Assembly (NCBI GenBank): GCA_035550375.1
Contig: DASZPH010000007.1
Coordinates: 1-64,000, forward strand
Source: DASSFG01 sp035550375
GTDB lineage: Bacteria > Planctomycetota > Planctomycetia > Pirellulales > JAICIG01
Length of the DNA stretch: 64,000 nucleotides
Direction: 5' to 3'
Below are positions 8,824 to 17,883 of this stretch, piece after piece. The notes below the pieces were generated by a model. The model was not told the origin of the DNA. It made no database searches and saw nothing but the letters and a program-made list of their open reading frames with translations. Numbering within the stretch: the first letter of the stretch is position 1; the number at the start of each line of letters is the position of its first letter. The translations under genes were made by a program, and so were the position numbers.

Positions 8824-9255
8824 ATTCTAGCTGCGCTGTTTCTGGGCACTTGCCTTCGCCTCTCCGACCCCGGTCGTCAGAATCTTCCTGACTGGAGACG
8901 ACAATGGGGCACACAATCGAAAAATGCGCGCGGCTTCGCTGCTCACACGCGGTTGAACTCGCTTCCGCTTGGCGATCATCGCGGAACGGCCGAAGGGGCA
9001 CGAGGCCGGCGGGGCGCTTCGAAAGCAGCCGCTACGCGCTCGTCGTCGCGTCAGGCGTTCATGTCGCTCTGGCGAGGGCCGTGTTGCCAGATGAGGGCGG
9101 GGAAGAACGGCCGAGCGCCAACGAGGGCCGGGAGCGCCTTTCCGCGAGCAAGCCTCTACGACTCAACTGAGCCGGCGCCATTCTTTCGTTGAGGCGCCCG
9201 TCGCCCGGCAGCAAGTAACGGCGACGCGAGCCCGACGCCGGGCGTGATCGCGTCG
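8824..9255. other. Intergenic region without a supported gene
   Basis: 432 bases between the ferredoxin stop and the stop of the HNH gene. An 88-codon frame at 8904-9170 looks like translated GC-rich noise, with no domain, no membrane segment and no good ribosome-binding site. A GCCCGGC/GCCGGGC pair near 9210-9245 could fold weakly. Confidence 0.45.
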
Positions 9256-9888
9256 CTACTTCAGATCGACCGACCAGTATGCGTTGTCGAGGAAGGTCTT
9301 CCAGCTTTCGTACTTGGGGTTGCCGAGCTTGATCGACAACAGCGGACTGCGCTTGGGCCGCACCGGAGGCCGGACGAGTTGCATGTTGGCCTCGTGCGGA
9401 GTACGGCCCCCTTTCTTGACGTTGCACTTAACGCAACTGCACACGATGTTCTCCCAGCTCGTCTCACCGCCTCGGCTGCGGGGGATCACGTGGTCGAGAC
9501 TGAGCTCGCTCGTGGGAAATCGCCGGCCGCAGTACTGGCAGCGGTTGGCGTCGCGGGCAAAGATGTTGCGGCGATTAAAGCGGATGGTCTGTTTCGGCAG
9601 CCGATCGTAAAACAAAAGCCGGATGACGCGCGGAACCTTGATCTCGAAGTTGACGGCGCGGATCCAATCGTCGTGGGGGGTTTTGAAGCGGGCCTTCAGC
9701 TCGCTGATTTCACGCCAGGAGTCGAAGTTGTAGTTGGCGTACTGCCCCTGCTCAATGTGCACGACCTCGGCTAGCTCGCGGCACAAAAGGGCGAATGCCC
9801 GACGCACGCTCACTACATGCACCGCCATGTAGAAGCGGTTGAGAACCAGTACGCTGGCGGAGAGAGCCTCCGTCGCCGCGGCCGACAT
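9256..9888 (-). CDS. HNH endonuclease family protein
   Basis: A 210-residue protein with an HNH nuclease fold in its second half. The CQYCGRRF zinc pair is followed by LDHVIPRSRGGETSWENIV, which carries the catalytic histidine, and then CVKCNVKKGGRTPHEANM. The first half (VLNRFYMAVHVVSVRRAFAL) is also typical of this bacterial family. I chose the ATG at 9888 over 9909 because GGAGA lies seven bases before it. There is no restriction methylase or mobile-element gene beside it. The family is widespread in planctomycetes and cyanobacteria and its role is unknown. Confidence 0.88.
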   Translation of the reverse strand: MSAAATEALSASVLVLNRFYMAVHVVSVRRAFALLCRELAEVVHIEQGQYANYNFDSWREISELKARFKTPHDDWIRAVNFEIKVPRVIRLLFYDRLPKQTIRFNRRNIFARDANRCQYCGRRFPTSELSLDHVIPRSRGGETSWENIVCSCVKCNVKKGGRTPHEANMQLVRPPVRPKRSPLLSIKLGNPKYESWKTFLDNAYWSVDLK

Positions 9889-10146
9889 ACACTGTTCTCC
9901 CGAAGTCATCCATCGAAATCCACCTCGACCGCCGAAGCGACGTGCGAAGCGGCAATCTTTGCCGAACGACCCCGTTTGATTTTAACCGCAGTTTTTGACT
10001 CCGACCAGATCCGGGCCAGGGGGCCGGCCAAGAATTTGCCAAACATGGCTTGCGACGCTTTGCGAATCGGCATTAGTATGAATTTCGGTGCTGCGTGGCC
10101 GGCGTTGGAGGCGCGGCAAGTTCCCTCTACATCGGGAAGGCGACCC

Positions 10147-10446
10147 ATGATTCAGTATTCGTGTGATTTTTGTAAGCGACCGCTCGATCCGCAGGACGAC
10201 CTGCGCTACGTGGTGAAGATGGAGGTTTACGCCGCCCTCGATCCGGTCGAGATGGACGACGACACCGACAACCTGCAGGAGATTCACGAAATCCTGGAGC
10301 GCATGGAAGACACCACCAACGACCGTGTCGGCGACGACGTCTATCAGCAGCTACGCTTCGATCTTTGCCCGGAGTGCCGCAAGAAGTTCTTGAAGAACCC
10401 GCTGGGCCGAAAGCTGGTCGAGCAGTTTCACTTTAGCCCAAACTGA
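10147..10446 (+). CDS. Small zinc-ribbon-like conserved protein
   Basis: A 99-residue protein with two separated CxxC pairs, CDFC near residue 6 and CPEC near residue 78, which could bind one zinc ion. The stretch between them is acidic (EMDDDTDNLQEIHEILERME). The start is supported by GGAAGG just upstream (10136-10141). I recognise no named family; similar short hypothetical proteins occur in planctomycetes. It is convergent with the methyltransferase gene downstream. Confidence 0.8.
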   Translation: MIQYSCDFCKRPLDPQDDLRYVVKMEVYAALDPVEMDDDTDNLQEIHEILERMEDTTNDRVGDDVYQQLRFDLCPECRKKFLKNPLGRKLVEQFHFSPN

Positions 10447-10506
10447 GGCTCCCAACCCGAGGGGCCCACTGAGGGGCGTCGTTCGCCGCGTTCGAGTTTC
10501 TCTGCC

Positions 10507-11238
10507 TCAAACCTTCTTGCGAATCTCATAGAGGTCAACGGTGTGGCAAACCGAGCCGTTATCGTACGGCGCCGGAAGCACCCGTTCGACCGTCAGCCCT
10601 CGGGCGCGACATTCTTCCTGAAAGGGGCCTGAGCCGCGCCGACCCGGATCGGCAACGAGCGCCAGCCCTTCAGCCGCTAGCGTCCGGTCGATGGCCGAAG
10701 CGATGAGCGCCGGATAGGCCTTTTCGTAGAGCACGTCGGCCGCCGCCACGACGTTGAACGTGCTCAGATCATCAGGAAACCGCCGCCAGTCGACCAACCG
10801 CAGGGCGGCTGGGCGAAGATCGTTGCGGGCCAGGTTGACCTGCGTGAACTCGAGTGCTTCCGGGTAGTAGTCGGTGCCCAGCACCTCGAACCCTCGAGCG
10901 GAGGCCGCGGCGCAAACGTAGCCGACTCCGCAGCCCAACTCCAGCAGCCGCTGGCCCGACCCCGTCAGCCGGGCAATTCGCTCGGCGAGACAGAGGGCTG
11001 AGGGCCATACGTCGGCCCAATAGGGAAGCCGTTCGTCGCGGTTGAACTCCTCCTCATTGATCAGCTCGTCCGGGCTGCGTGGCTTAAGCAGGCTAAGAGG
11101 CCGACCCGCGACGTCGAATGTTTGCTCGACGACCGTAAACCGCCCTCGGAGCGATTCGGCCAGGAGTCGCCAGTCGCTCACAAACGATTCCCTCAGGACC
11201 GTGCGGGCAATCTGCAACCTTGAACTGGCCGCCGTCAT
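10507..11238 (-). CDS. Class I SAM-dependent methyltransferase
   Basis: A 243-residue Rossmann-fold methyltransferase. Motif I is LLELGCGVGYVCAAAS with an acidic end to strand 2 (LGTDYYPEAL), and a later strand is FNVVAAADVLYEKAYPALIA. It resembles the METTL/Nnt1-type protein-lysine or small-molecule methyltransferases; the substrate is unclear. Its ATG overlaps the stop of a 30-codon upstream gene (ATGA), so the two are probably translationally coupled. Confidence 0.85.
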   Translation of the reverse strand: MTAASSRLQIARTVLRESFVSDWRLLAESLRGRFTVVEQTFDVAGRPLSLLKPRSPDELINEEEFNRDERLPYWADVWPSALCLAERIARLTGSGQRLLELGCGVGYVCAAASARGFEVLGTDYYPEALEFTQVNLARNDLRPAALRLVDWRRFPDDLSTFNVVAAADVLYEKAYPALIASAIDRTLAAEGLALVADPGRRGSGPFQEECRARGLTVERVLPAPYDNGSVCHTVDLYEIRKKV

Positions 11239-11327
11239 TCACCGAAGAGGAGCTTTGCCACGGCCGCCAGCCCGATAATCATCAGCGCCGTCAGAGCAAA
11301 AATAGCCAGAAAAGATTCCACCAACAT
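11235..11327 (-). CDS. 30-residue single-pass membrane peptide, coupled to methyltransferase
   Basis: A very short frame from the ATG at 11327 encodes 30 residues that are nearly all one hydrophobic helix (about residues 5-26), starting MLVESFLAIF and ending KLLFGE. Its TGA overlaps the methyltransferase ATG by ATGA, an arrangement that random frames seldom give. No strong Shine-Dalgarno is visible, which lowers confidence. It may be a real micro-membrane protein or a leader that couples translation. Confidence 0.55.
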   Translation of the reverse strand: MLVESFLAIFALTALMIIGLAAVAKLLFGE

Positions 11328-11668
11328 ACGGATTGCTTTCTGCCTGTTTTGAGGAGGGTTTCGGACAAGTATAAAAGGAAGGGATCGGCTGTCCAGGCGG
11401 TTGGCTCATGAACAGTACACAGAGAGCGGTTGTCGCGGGCAAGCGCGGCGACGAACCCTCCCCATTACCGACGACTAGCCATTGCTACCTTTCAGCCACC
11501 CGCACGGCGGGGCACAAACATATCACTACAGAAGTGCGGTAGTGGCTGCAAAGCTTTGAGTCACTACCCGAAGTGCGCCATCGTTGGCTGTACGCCATGC
11601 GAACGGTTACAATCAATGGAAACATCCTGTCGGCCGTTCCGGCCGGCTAAATCGGGGAGTTCGCCGCC
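11328..11668. other. Divergent intergenic region
   Basis: 341 bases between the micro-membrane peptide/methyltransferase unit and the PSD1-like gene, which diverge here. Promoters are expected but I see no convincing conserved site, hairpin or small frame. Confidence 0.45.
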
Positions 11669-13231
11669 ATGTCGATCGACCGCCCTGTCTTGGTCTTGTT
11701 GCTCGTTGCCCTTGCAGTTCGTCCCGTGTGGGCCGACGAAGACGCCCCGCCGTCGCCCGCGCAGATGGCCGCCCGCATCGATCAACTGCTTGACGAGCGG
11801 CTGCGCGAAGCGGGCGCCCACGGGGCCGAGCCGGCGACCGACGCCGAGCTGCTGCGCCGCGCCAGCCTCGACCTCAACGGCGTCATTCCGTCCGGTTCGG
11901 AGGTGGCGGCCTTTGTGGCCGACACGTCCGGCGACAAACGCGCCAAGCTTATCGACCGGCTGCTGGCGAACCCCCGCTACAGCACTCACTTGGCTCAGGT
12001 CTGGAGCAAGATGCTCCTTCCGGCCGAGGCGCAGAACGAACGCCCGGCGGAGGTCGCGGGGTTCACGGCCTGGCTGCGACGGCGGTTTGCCGAGAACATT
12101 CGCTACGACGTCGTGGTGGCCGATCTGCTCACCACCACCGGCAGCTCCAACCGCGGCGGCGCGGCTCTGTTCTACACGGCCGCCGGCCGCAAGCCCGAAG
12201 AGCTTGCCGCCAGCACGTCGCGCATCCTGCTGGGCGTGCAGATCCACTGCGCTCAATGCCACCACCATCCCTTCGACCACTGGCGGCAGGAAGACTTCTG
12301 GTCGTTCGCCGCCTTCTTTGCCCGCGTGCAACAAGCCCCCGGGAGCCAGCCCCCGGACGTCCAGCTCGTCGACGCCGTGGCCGGCGAGGTGATGCTCCCG
12401 GGAACGACGCAGGTGGTGCCGCCCAAGTACCTGGGAGCCGACCCGCCGCGCGAAGACGCCGACGTAAACCGCCGCCGCCAGTTGGCGATCTGGCTGGTGT
12501 CGCGAGACAACCCCTACTTCGCTCAAGTGGCGGTGAACCGCGTCTGGGCCCTTTTGTTCGGCCGCGGGCTCGTGCACCCCGTGGACGATTTCGGCAAACA
12601 CAATCCGGCCAGCCATCCGCAGTTGCTGGCGGAACTGGCCGACTACTTTGCCGACAGCGGCTACGACCTGAAGAGCGTGTTCCGCGTCGTCGGCCAGACG
12701 CGGGCCTACCAGCGGTCGAGCCACTGGTCGAGCGAGGGCCCCGCCCCTCCGCCGGAATTGTTCGGCCGGATGCAAGTCAAGACGCTCACACCCGAACAAC
12801 TGTACGACTGCCTGGTCCGTGCCACTCGGCTGAGTTTGCCCGCCAACGCGCCCAGCGACCCGGGGCAGCCACCCATGCGCGACGCGCGGGCCCAGTTTGT
12901 TGCCCGGTTCAACATGGGCACGACCGAGCCCACGGAGTTCGTCGCCGGCATACCACAGATCATGGCTTTGATGAACGGCCCGCTCACGGCCGAGGCCACC
13001 GATCCTGCACAAGGCGGCCTGCTGCAAGCGCTCGACGCGCCGGTCTTTGACGACGGCGAGCGAGTCGACTCGCTCTTTTTGAGCGTCTTGTCTCGCGAGC
13101 CGACGGCGGAGGAACGAAGCCGGCTTGTCGACTATGTTTCCCACGGGGGCGCCGCGGGTGATCGCCGCAAGGCGCTGGGCGACCTTCTCTGGGCGATGCT
13201 CAACAGTCCGGAATTTATCCTCAACCACTAA
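11669..13231 (+). CDS. DUF1549/DUF1553 (PSD1-type) protein lacking the cytochrome domain
   Basis: A secreted 520-residue protein with signal peptide (MSIDRPVLVLLLVALAVRPV, cleavage near VWA). Unlike the homologue at 2.6 kb it has no N-terminal CxxCH planctomycete cytochrome domain. The DUF1549 part begins at AARIDQLLDERL and includes LLRRASLDLNGVIPSGSEV and a QIHCAQCHHHPFDHW block, which still holds a CxxCHH. The DUF1553 part includes NRVWALLFGRGLVHPVDDF. There is no DUF1501 partner; instead an EF-hand lipoprotein follows 9 bases after the stop, so the two are probably co-transcribed. Confidence 0.9.
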   Translation: MSIDRPVLVLLLVALAVRPVWADEDAPPSPAQMAARIDQLLDERLREAGAHGAEPATDAELLRRASLDLNGVIPSGSEVAAFVADTSGDKRAKLIDRLLANPRYSTHLAQVWSKMLLPAEAQNERPAEVAGFTAWLRRRFAENIRYDVVVADLLTTTGSSNRGGAALFYTAAGRKPEELAASTSRILLGVQIHCAQCHHHPFDHWRQEDFWSFAAFFARVQQAPGSQPPDVQLVDAVAGEVMLPGTTQVVPPKYLGADPPREDADVNRRRQLAIWLVSRDNPYFAQVAVNRVWALLFGRGLVHPVDDFGKHNPASHPQLLAELADYFADSGYDLKSVFRVVGQTRAYQRSSHWSSEGPAPPPELFGRMQVKTLTPEQLYDCLVRATRLSLPANAPSDPGQPPMRDARAQFVARFNMGTTEPTEFVAGIPQIMALMNGPLTAEATDPAQGGLLQALDAPVFDDGERVDSLFLSVLSREPTAEERSRLVDYVSHGGAAGDRRKALGDLLWAMLNSPEFILNH

Positions 13232-13240
13232 CGGTGGACG

Positions 13241-15082
13241 ATGAAGCTGGCACGGTGCCTCGCGTCTGGTGTGGTGTCGGTTGCCCTTTTGGCGATCCTT
13301 TGTACGGCCGTTGGTTGCAACCGCAGCGCCTCCACACCGCCGGCCGCCACGGCTGCGGCACCGCCTGATGTGACGGCCTCGGTTCCAGCCCCGCTACCGA
13401 CCGATTCCACCGCGGCACCGGCCGCCGCAGACCTGCAACCGCCCGACGTGCCCGCCGACAGCGTCTCGAGCGAAGTGGTTGAAGAAACTCCCGAGCCCGA
13501 TCAACCAGCCAAGGAACGGTCGACGGAACGGCTGGTCGTCTTTTTGCCCCGCGGTCCGCTCGTCGTCGAGATGCAGATGACGATCGACGGCGAACCGTTT
13601 CGAGCAGCCAGGGAAGAACTCGTCGACCACGCCCTGAAGCTGGCCGATCGAGACGGCGACGGCGAGGCAACCTGGTCGGAAGTCATGTCCGATCCGAAGC
13701 GCGTCTTCATGCAGCGTTACGACTTGTCGCTGAACGGGATCAATCGGAAGGAGTTTTTGAGGACCTACGATACAAACCAGAACCGGCTGGTCGATCGCGG
13801 CGAGGCGCGCCGCATCGTGGCCCGCGCCAAGAGCGCCGGAGCTTCTTTTTCGCTGGAAAGCTCGAGCGAGTACAGGCATTCGAACCAGCAGTCGATCGTG
13901 CGGACCATGCTCGACGCGAATGGTGACGAAGTGCTCGACGCCTCGGAGCTGGACGCGATCGAAGAATGCTTGCTGACGCGCGACGCCGACAACGACCATG
14001 CGCTCACCTGGTCAGAACTCGACGACTCGCTGGCTGGCGACGAGCAAGCCATGGCCTCCAGGCAAAACGCCTACCTCAATCAGCCGGCCGCCTTGATGCT
14101 GGGGGTGCACGCCGATTGGGACGGCATTGTCTACGCCCTCACCGATCTCTATTTGAGATATGGTGGGCCACTCGACGAGGCGTTTACCCTCACGCCTTCG
14201 CTGGCCGCGGCCCTCGACGAAGACGGAAACGGCGAGCTGACGTATGAAGAGATCTGCCGGTTGAACACGATCGAGCCGCACATCCTGCTCTCGGCCAATT
14301 TCGGCAAGCCGGGCGACAAGGTCGCGGGTGTTTCCGTGCTGCACCTGTCGAGCGAATTAGGCCCGGCCGACCGCGTCGTTGGGCACACGCCGCGCGGCCT
14401 GCTGTTGACGCTGGACGGCTACCGTTTGCAGATCGTCATCGACGACCGTGAGCCGACCGCCGCGGGCGAACCGTCGCCGGAGGAGCAACTCGCTTCACTC
14501 GACAAAGACAAAAATGGCTACCTGGAGAAGGAGGAACTCGCCGGCTTGACTCCTGACATGGCTCGGATGTTCGAGGAAGCCGACGCAAACAGCGACGGTA
14601 AGGTCTACGTCGATGAGCTGGCCGCATACCGCCGCCTGCAACGTGCCCCGCAGCTCAGCGCCATTCGAGCCGTGGCTGGCGACGACCAGGACGTGCTCTT
14701 TCCGCTGGTCGACGCCAACCGCGACGGCCGCCTGACGACCCGCGAACTGCGCGACGGGCGCAAGGCCCTGCTGACGGTCGATGCCGACGGTGACGGGCGA
14801 ATTTCGCTGGAAGAACTCCCCGACGGGATGACGCTCTTGCTCACCCGCGGCCTGCCGTCAAGTATGTCGCCACGACGGAGTCTATTCGCCCCCCTGGCGG
14901 AACCGGCCAAGACCAGCGGTCCCGAGTGGTTCGTCCACATGGACGCCAATCGCGACCAGGAAGTCAGTCTCGACGAGTTCCCCGGTAGCCCCGACAAGTT
15001 CCGTTCCCTCGACCTGGACGGCGACGGGTTTCTCTCCGCCAGCGAAGGCGCCGTGGCAGGCGCGGCGAGGGATGAAAAATGA
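13241..15082 (+). CDS. EF-hand-repeat lipoprotein
   Basis: A 613-residue lipoprotein: an N-terminal hydrophobic leader ends in the lipobox AVGC, with C26 as the lipid-attachment residue. A Pro/Ala/Thr-rich linker (residues 27-90) follows. The rest holds about eleven EF-hand-like calcium loops, among them DRDGDGEATWSE, DANGDEVLDASE, DEDGNGELTYEE, DKDKNGYLEKEE, DANRDGRLTTRE, DADGDGRISLEE and DLDGDGFLSASE. It is probably periplasmic or surface-located and calcium-binding. The short spacing to the PSD1-type gene suggests a shared transcript. No enzymatic domain is seen. Confidence 0.88.
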   Translation: MKLARCLASGVVSVALLAILCTAVGCNRSASTPPAATAAAPPDVTASVPAPLPTDSTAAPAAADLQPPDVPADSVSSEVVEETPEPDQPAKERSTERLVVFLPRGPLVVEMQMTIDGEPFRAAREELVDHALKLADRDGDGEATWSEVMSDPKRVFMQRYDLSLNGINRKEFLRTYDTNQNRLVDRGEARRIVARAKSAGASFSLESSSEYRHSNQQSIVRTMLDANGDEVLDASELDAIEECLLTRDADNDHALTWSELDDSLAGDEQAMASRQNAYLNQPAALMLGVHADWDGIVYALTDLYLRYGGPLDEAFTLTPSLAAALDEDGNGELTYEEICRLNTIEPHILLSANFGKPGDKVAGVSVLHLSSELGPADRVVGHTPRGLLLTLDGYRLQIVIDDREPTAAGEPSPEEQLASLDKDKNGYLEKEELAGLTPDMARMFEEADANSDGKVYVDELAAYRRLQRAPQLSAIRAVAGDDQDVLFPLVDANRDGRLTTRELRDGRKALLTVDADGDGRISLEELPDGMTLLLTRGLPSSMSPRRSLFAPLAEPAKTSGPEWFVHMDANRDQEVSLDEFPGSPDKFRSLDLDGDGFLSASEGAVAGAARDEK

Positions 15083-15165
15083 CTCATTCCGGGGCCCGAT
15101 GTTGACCGCCGGCCCGAACGGTCGAGCAGTTGAGCCGCGATTTTTGTCGGGGAACCGATCTGCCC

Positions 15166-15636
15166 ATGTCGAGCGATGACGAACCGGTCCTGGTGTTGAA
15201 GGCGCCCCACCCGCCGTGGCTGACGTTTTTTGCGGCGATGAGCGGCCTCAGCATCACCGTGGGGTTTGTACTGGCCCTGATGCCGATCGCTCACTTCCTT
15301 CTCTGGCTGGCCTTGGGGTTTGCCGGCATCGTCGGTCTGGCGCTTGTAAGTTGCCTGTTGCCCAGTTCGGCGCTGATCCTGACGCCCGACGGGTTTGCCG
15401 TTCGAGTGGCTTCGCGGATGGCCTTCTATCCCTGGCGCGACATCGATTATTTCGCCGTGGCCGAACGACGCCTCGTCGCCTTTCGCCTGTTCGATAGCAG
15501 CGACAAGGTCTCGCCCGTCGTTCGGCAACTAACCGGTTTCGACGGCGCTTTGCCGGCTCAGTATGGGTCGTTGCCAGCCGAGTTACTGGCCCTACGGCTC
15601 AACGAGTGTTGCCGGCGGTTCGCCAGCAAGGATTGA
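15166..15636 (+). CDS. Two-pass membrane protein of unknown function
   Basis: A 156-residue protein. An adjacent pair of hydrophobic helices lies near residues 20-65 (WLTFFAAMSGLSITVGFVLA and the FLLWLALGFAGIVGLALVSC region). A soluble C-terminal domain follows, with ALILTPDGFAV and FYPWRDIDYFAV, a layout like bacterial PH-like domains that follow two helices. I prefer the ATG at 15166 to an upstream TTG because of the length of the leader. No neighbour points to its function. Confidence 0.72.
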   Translation: MSSDDEPVLVLKAPHPPWLTFFAAMSGLSITVGFVLALMPIAHFLLWLALGFAGIVGLALVSCLLPSSALILTPDGFAVRVASRMAFYPWRDIDYFAVAERRLVAFRLFDSSDKVSPVVRQLTGFDGALPAQYGSLPAELLALRLNECCRRFASKD

Positions 15637-15777
15637 CGCCGCTTCGGTCGGGCTCGCGGTGCGCCGATTCCTAACCGATTGCTCATCAATTCCTGACGGA
15701 TTCCTCTCAGCCACACTTCACAATGGCGCGACTTACCCGTTTAAGGACGAGCCAAACCGCCAGCCGTTGTTCCTGTT

Positions 15778-16890
15778 ATGCCGACGTTTCTCTGGACCGA
15801 GGAGCGTGCGTCTCGTGGTGATGCGACGCGGTCTCGTGAGCGCGTCGACCTGCCGGTCGCGAGCGACGAAGCCGAGCGACGAGACTTTCATTCCGTGAAG
15901 ACGGCGGCGGCCTACCAGGCGGCCGGCGGCAACTCCCCCGCGTTGAAGATCGCGGTTGTCATCCCTTGCTACCGCGTTCGAGCCCACATCCTGAGCGTGC
16001 TGGCGACCATCGGTCCGGAAGTGGACGCCATTTACGTGGTGGACGACGCTTGTCCGGAAGAGAGCGGAAAGTACGTCGAAGGCCGCTGCGATGATCCGCG
16101 AGTCAACGTGCTCTACCAGCCCGAGAATTCGGGCGTAGGCGGGGCGACGTTGGCCGGATTCGTTCGGGCCTGGTCCGACGGCGCCGACATCGTCGTCAAG
16201 CTCGACGGCGATGGCCAGATGGACGCCTCTCGCATCTCGGTGCTGGTTCGCCCCTTGGCGGAGGGACATGCCGACTACGCCAAGGCCAACCGCTTTTTTG
16301 CTCCCGAGTTGCTGGGCGAGATGCCCATGCTGCGGCTCTTGGGCAACTCGGCCCTTTCTTTCATCACCAAGATATCGAGCGGCTATTGGCGCGTGATGGA
16401 TCCCACGAATGGGTTCATCGCCGTGCACGCCAAGATTCTGGGTCTGATGCCGATCGACAAAATCGACCGCACATACTTCTTCGAGAGTGATATGCTCTTT
16501 CGTCTCAATACGCTGCGCGCGGTAGTGGCCGAGGTTCCCATGTCGGCACGCTACGGCAACGAGGTGAGCAACCTGCGGATCAGCCGGGCCATTTTGCCGT
16601 TCGCGGCCAAACACTTGCGGTGCCTCTTCAAACGGGTGTTTTACAACTACTTCTTGCGAGATTTCAACCTGGGCTCGGTGCAGCTCGTGGCGGGCACGCT
16701 GCTGACGCTCTTCGGCGCGATCTTCGGAGGAATCGCCTGGTGGCAACATTCGCAGGCCCACCAGCCCACGCCGACAGGCACGGTGATGATCGCCGCCTTA
16801 CCGATCCTGATCGGCATCCAACTGCTCCTGTCGGCGATCAACTACGACATCTTGAGCGAGCCCCGGGTGCCTCTCCACCGGCAGTTGTAA
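15778..16890 (+). CDS. GT2 family glycosyltransferase with C-terminal membrane helices
   Basis: A GT-A fold glycosyltransferase of up to 370 residues. The catalytic domain begins at KIAVVIPCYRVRAHI and contains VDAIYVVDDACPE, NSGVGGATLAGF and the DxD-type metal motif VVKLDGDGQMD. PTNGFIAVHA and FESDMLFRLN follow. Two hydrophobic helices near the end (from about residue 302) suggest a polyprenyl-phosphate mannose/glucose synthase-like enzyme of the inner membrane. The first 55 residues are poorly conserved in type, so the true start could be later. Its last 53 bases overlap the convergent glycosyltransferase. Confidence 0.87.
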   Translation: MPTFLWTEERASRGDATRSRERVDLPVASDEAERRDFHSVKTAAAYQAAGGNSPALKIAVVIPCYRVRAHILSVLATIGPEVDAIYVVDDACPEESGKYVEGRCDDPRVNVLYQPENSGVGGATLAGFVRAWSDGADIVVKLDGDGQMDASRISVLVRPLAEGHADYAKANRFFAPELLGEMPMLRLLGNSALSFITKISSGYWRVMDPTNGFIAVHAKILGLMPIDKIDRTYFFESDMLFRLNTLRAVVAEVPMSARYGNEVSNLRISRAILPFAAKHLRCLFKRVFYNYFLRDFNLGSVQLVAGTLLTLFGAIFGGIAWWQHSQAHQPTPTGTVMIAALPILIGIQLLLSAINYDILSEPRVPLHRQL

Positions 16891-17776
16891 CCTCGTACAA
16901 GAACCTCGCCTTGGTCAACGCCGAGCCCAATCGCAAGCGCACGGCGTCTTTGAGGACGCACCAGCCGAGGTTCAGCTTGATGATGGTTTTTCGACGAGCG
17001 ACCCTCGCCACGTCGCTCCAACCTCGCTCGGCCGCCTTTCGTTCCAAGATCGCGTAGAGCTCCGACTCTTCGCGAAAGCGAAGCAAGTCGCGCGTGTATT
17101 GAGCGCTGGCGTTGTTCGAATGCCGGCGATACCGGTAGGCGGTCGTCGGGATGCCAAGGAGTGATTCTCCCTCCAGCAGCAGGCCTGTCGTGAAATCGAG
17201 ATCTTGCACCATCCTCCACCGGTCACAAAACCGCCGCGGGCCCAGCAGTGCCTTGCGGTAGCACAGAGTCGGACACATGATGAAATTGCCGCGAAGAAGA
17301 GCCTTGACCCCCTCGCGTCCCGACAGCTCGATGGCCCGCCCCTTCGCGGGCCTGAGCACTCTCTTCACCAGTTCAGGCAGCGACGCCAGGCGCCGGCCGT
17401 TCTCGCCGATTACGTCCGTCTCGCAGAACAGCGCGCAGGCCCGCGGGTGCCTGTAAGCCGTTTCGCGCATCGTGGCCGTGTAGTTGGGCAGAAGCTCGTC
17501 GTCGGCGTGCAGCAGCGTGACGAGGTCGCTTTCCGCCAGATCCAGGCAGCGGTTCCAATTGGCCGCCATTCCTAACCGCCGCGGGTTGCGGTGGTAGGCC
17601 ATTCGTGCGTCGCGGAACCCGAGAACGACGTGCTCGGTTTCCTCCGACTGCTCCCCGTCGTCGCAGACGATCAACTTCCACGAGTCGTCTCGCTGGCGGA
17701 CCACGCTCTCGATCGCCCGGCGCAAATACCCGAGGTTGGAGTAGTAGGGTATCGCAAGCGTGATGGAGGGGAGCAT
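16838..17776 (-). CDS. GT2 family glycosyltransferase
   Basis: A 312-residue GT-A glycosyltransferase. I chose the ATG at 17776 because the family domain starts straight away (MLPSITLAIPYYSNLGYLRR); an upstream in-frame ATG only adds an unrelated basic leader. Motifs are WKLIVCDDGEQSEET, a DxD-like HADDELLPNY and the acceptor-side WRMVQDLDFT. It lacks membrane helices and is likely cytoplasmic, acting in surface polysaccharide assembly. Its 3' end overlaps the convergent glycosyltransferase gene, and a sulfotransferase remnant lies upstream on the same strand. Confidence 0.88.
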   Translation of the reverse strand: MLPSITLAIPYYSNLGYLRRAIESVVRQRDDSWKLIVCDDGEQSEETEHVVLGFRDARMAYHRNPRRLGMAANWNRCLDLAESDLVTLLHADDELLPNYTATMRETAYRHPRACALFCETDVIGENGRRLASLPELVKRVLRPAKGRAIELSGREGVKALLRGNFIMCPTLCYRKALLGPRRFCDRWRMVQDLDFTTGLLLEGESLLGIPTTAYRYRRHSNNASAQYTRDLLRFREESELYAILERKAAERGWSDVARVARRKTIIKLNLGWCVLKDAVRLRLGSALTKARFLYEVTTAGGEAPGARSRCRS

Positions 17777-17883
17777 GGCGGCTGTCGATGATAGGCCGGC
17801 ACGCTTGCGCTGGCAAATGAGGGGGAATCGAGCGCGAGCCAGGCTGCGGCCAGTTTGTACAGTACTGGCGTAGAGCATCGGCT

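Noticed and set aside
8904..9170. An 88-codon frame in the 8.8-9.3 kb gap
   Set aside because: No ribosome-binding site of note, no domain or membrane segment, and Arg/Ala/Gly-rich noise composition.
11564..13228. A 554-codon minus-strand open frame
   Set aside because: Antisense to the DUF1549/DUF1553 gene; composition is that of a shadow frame.
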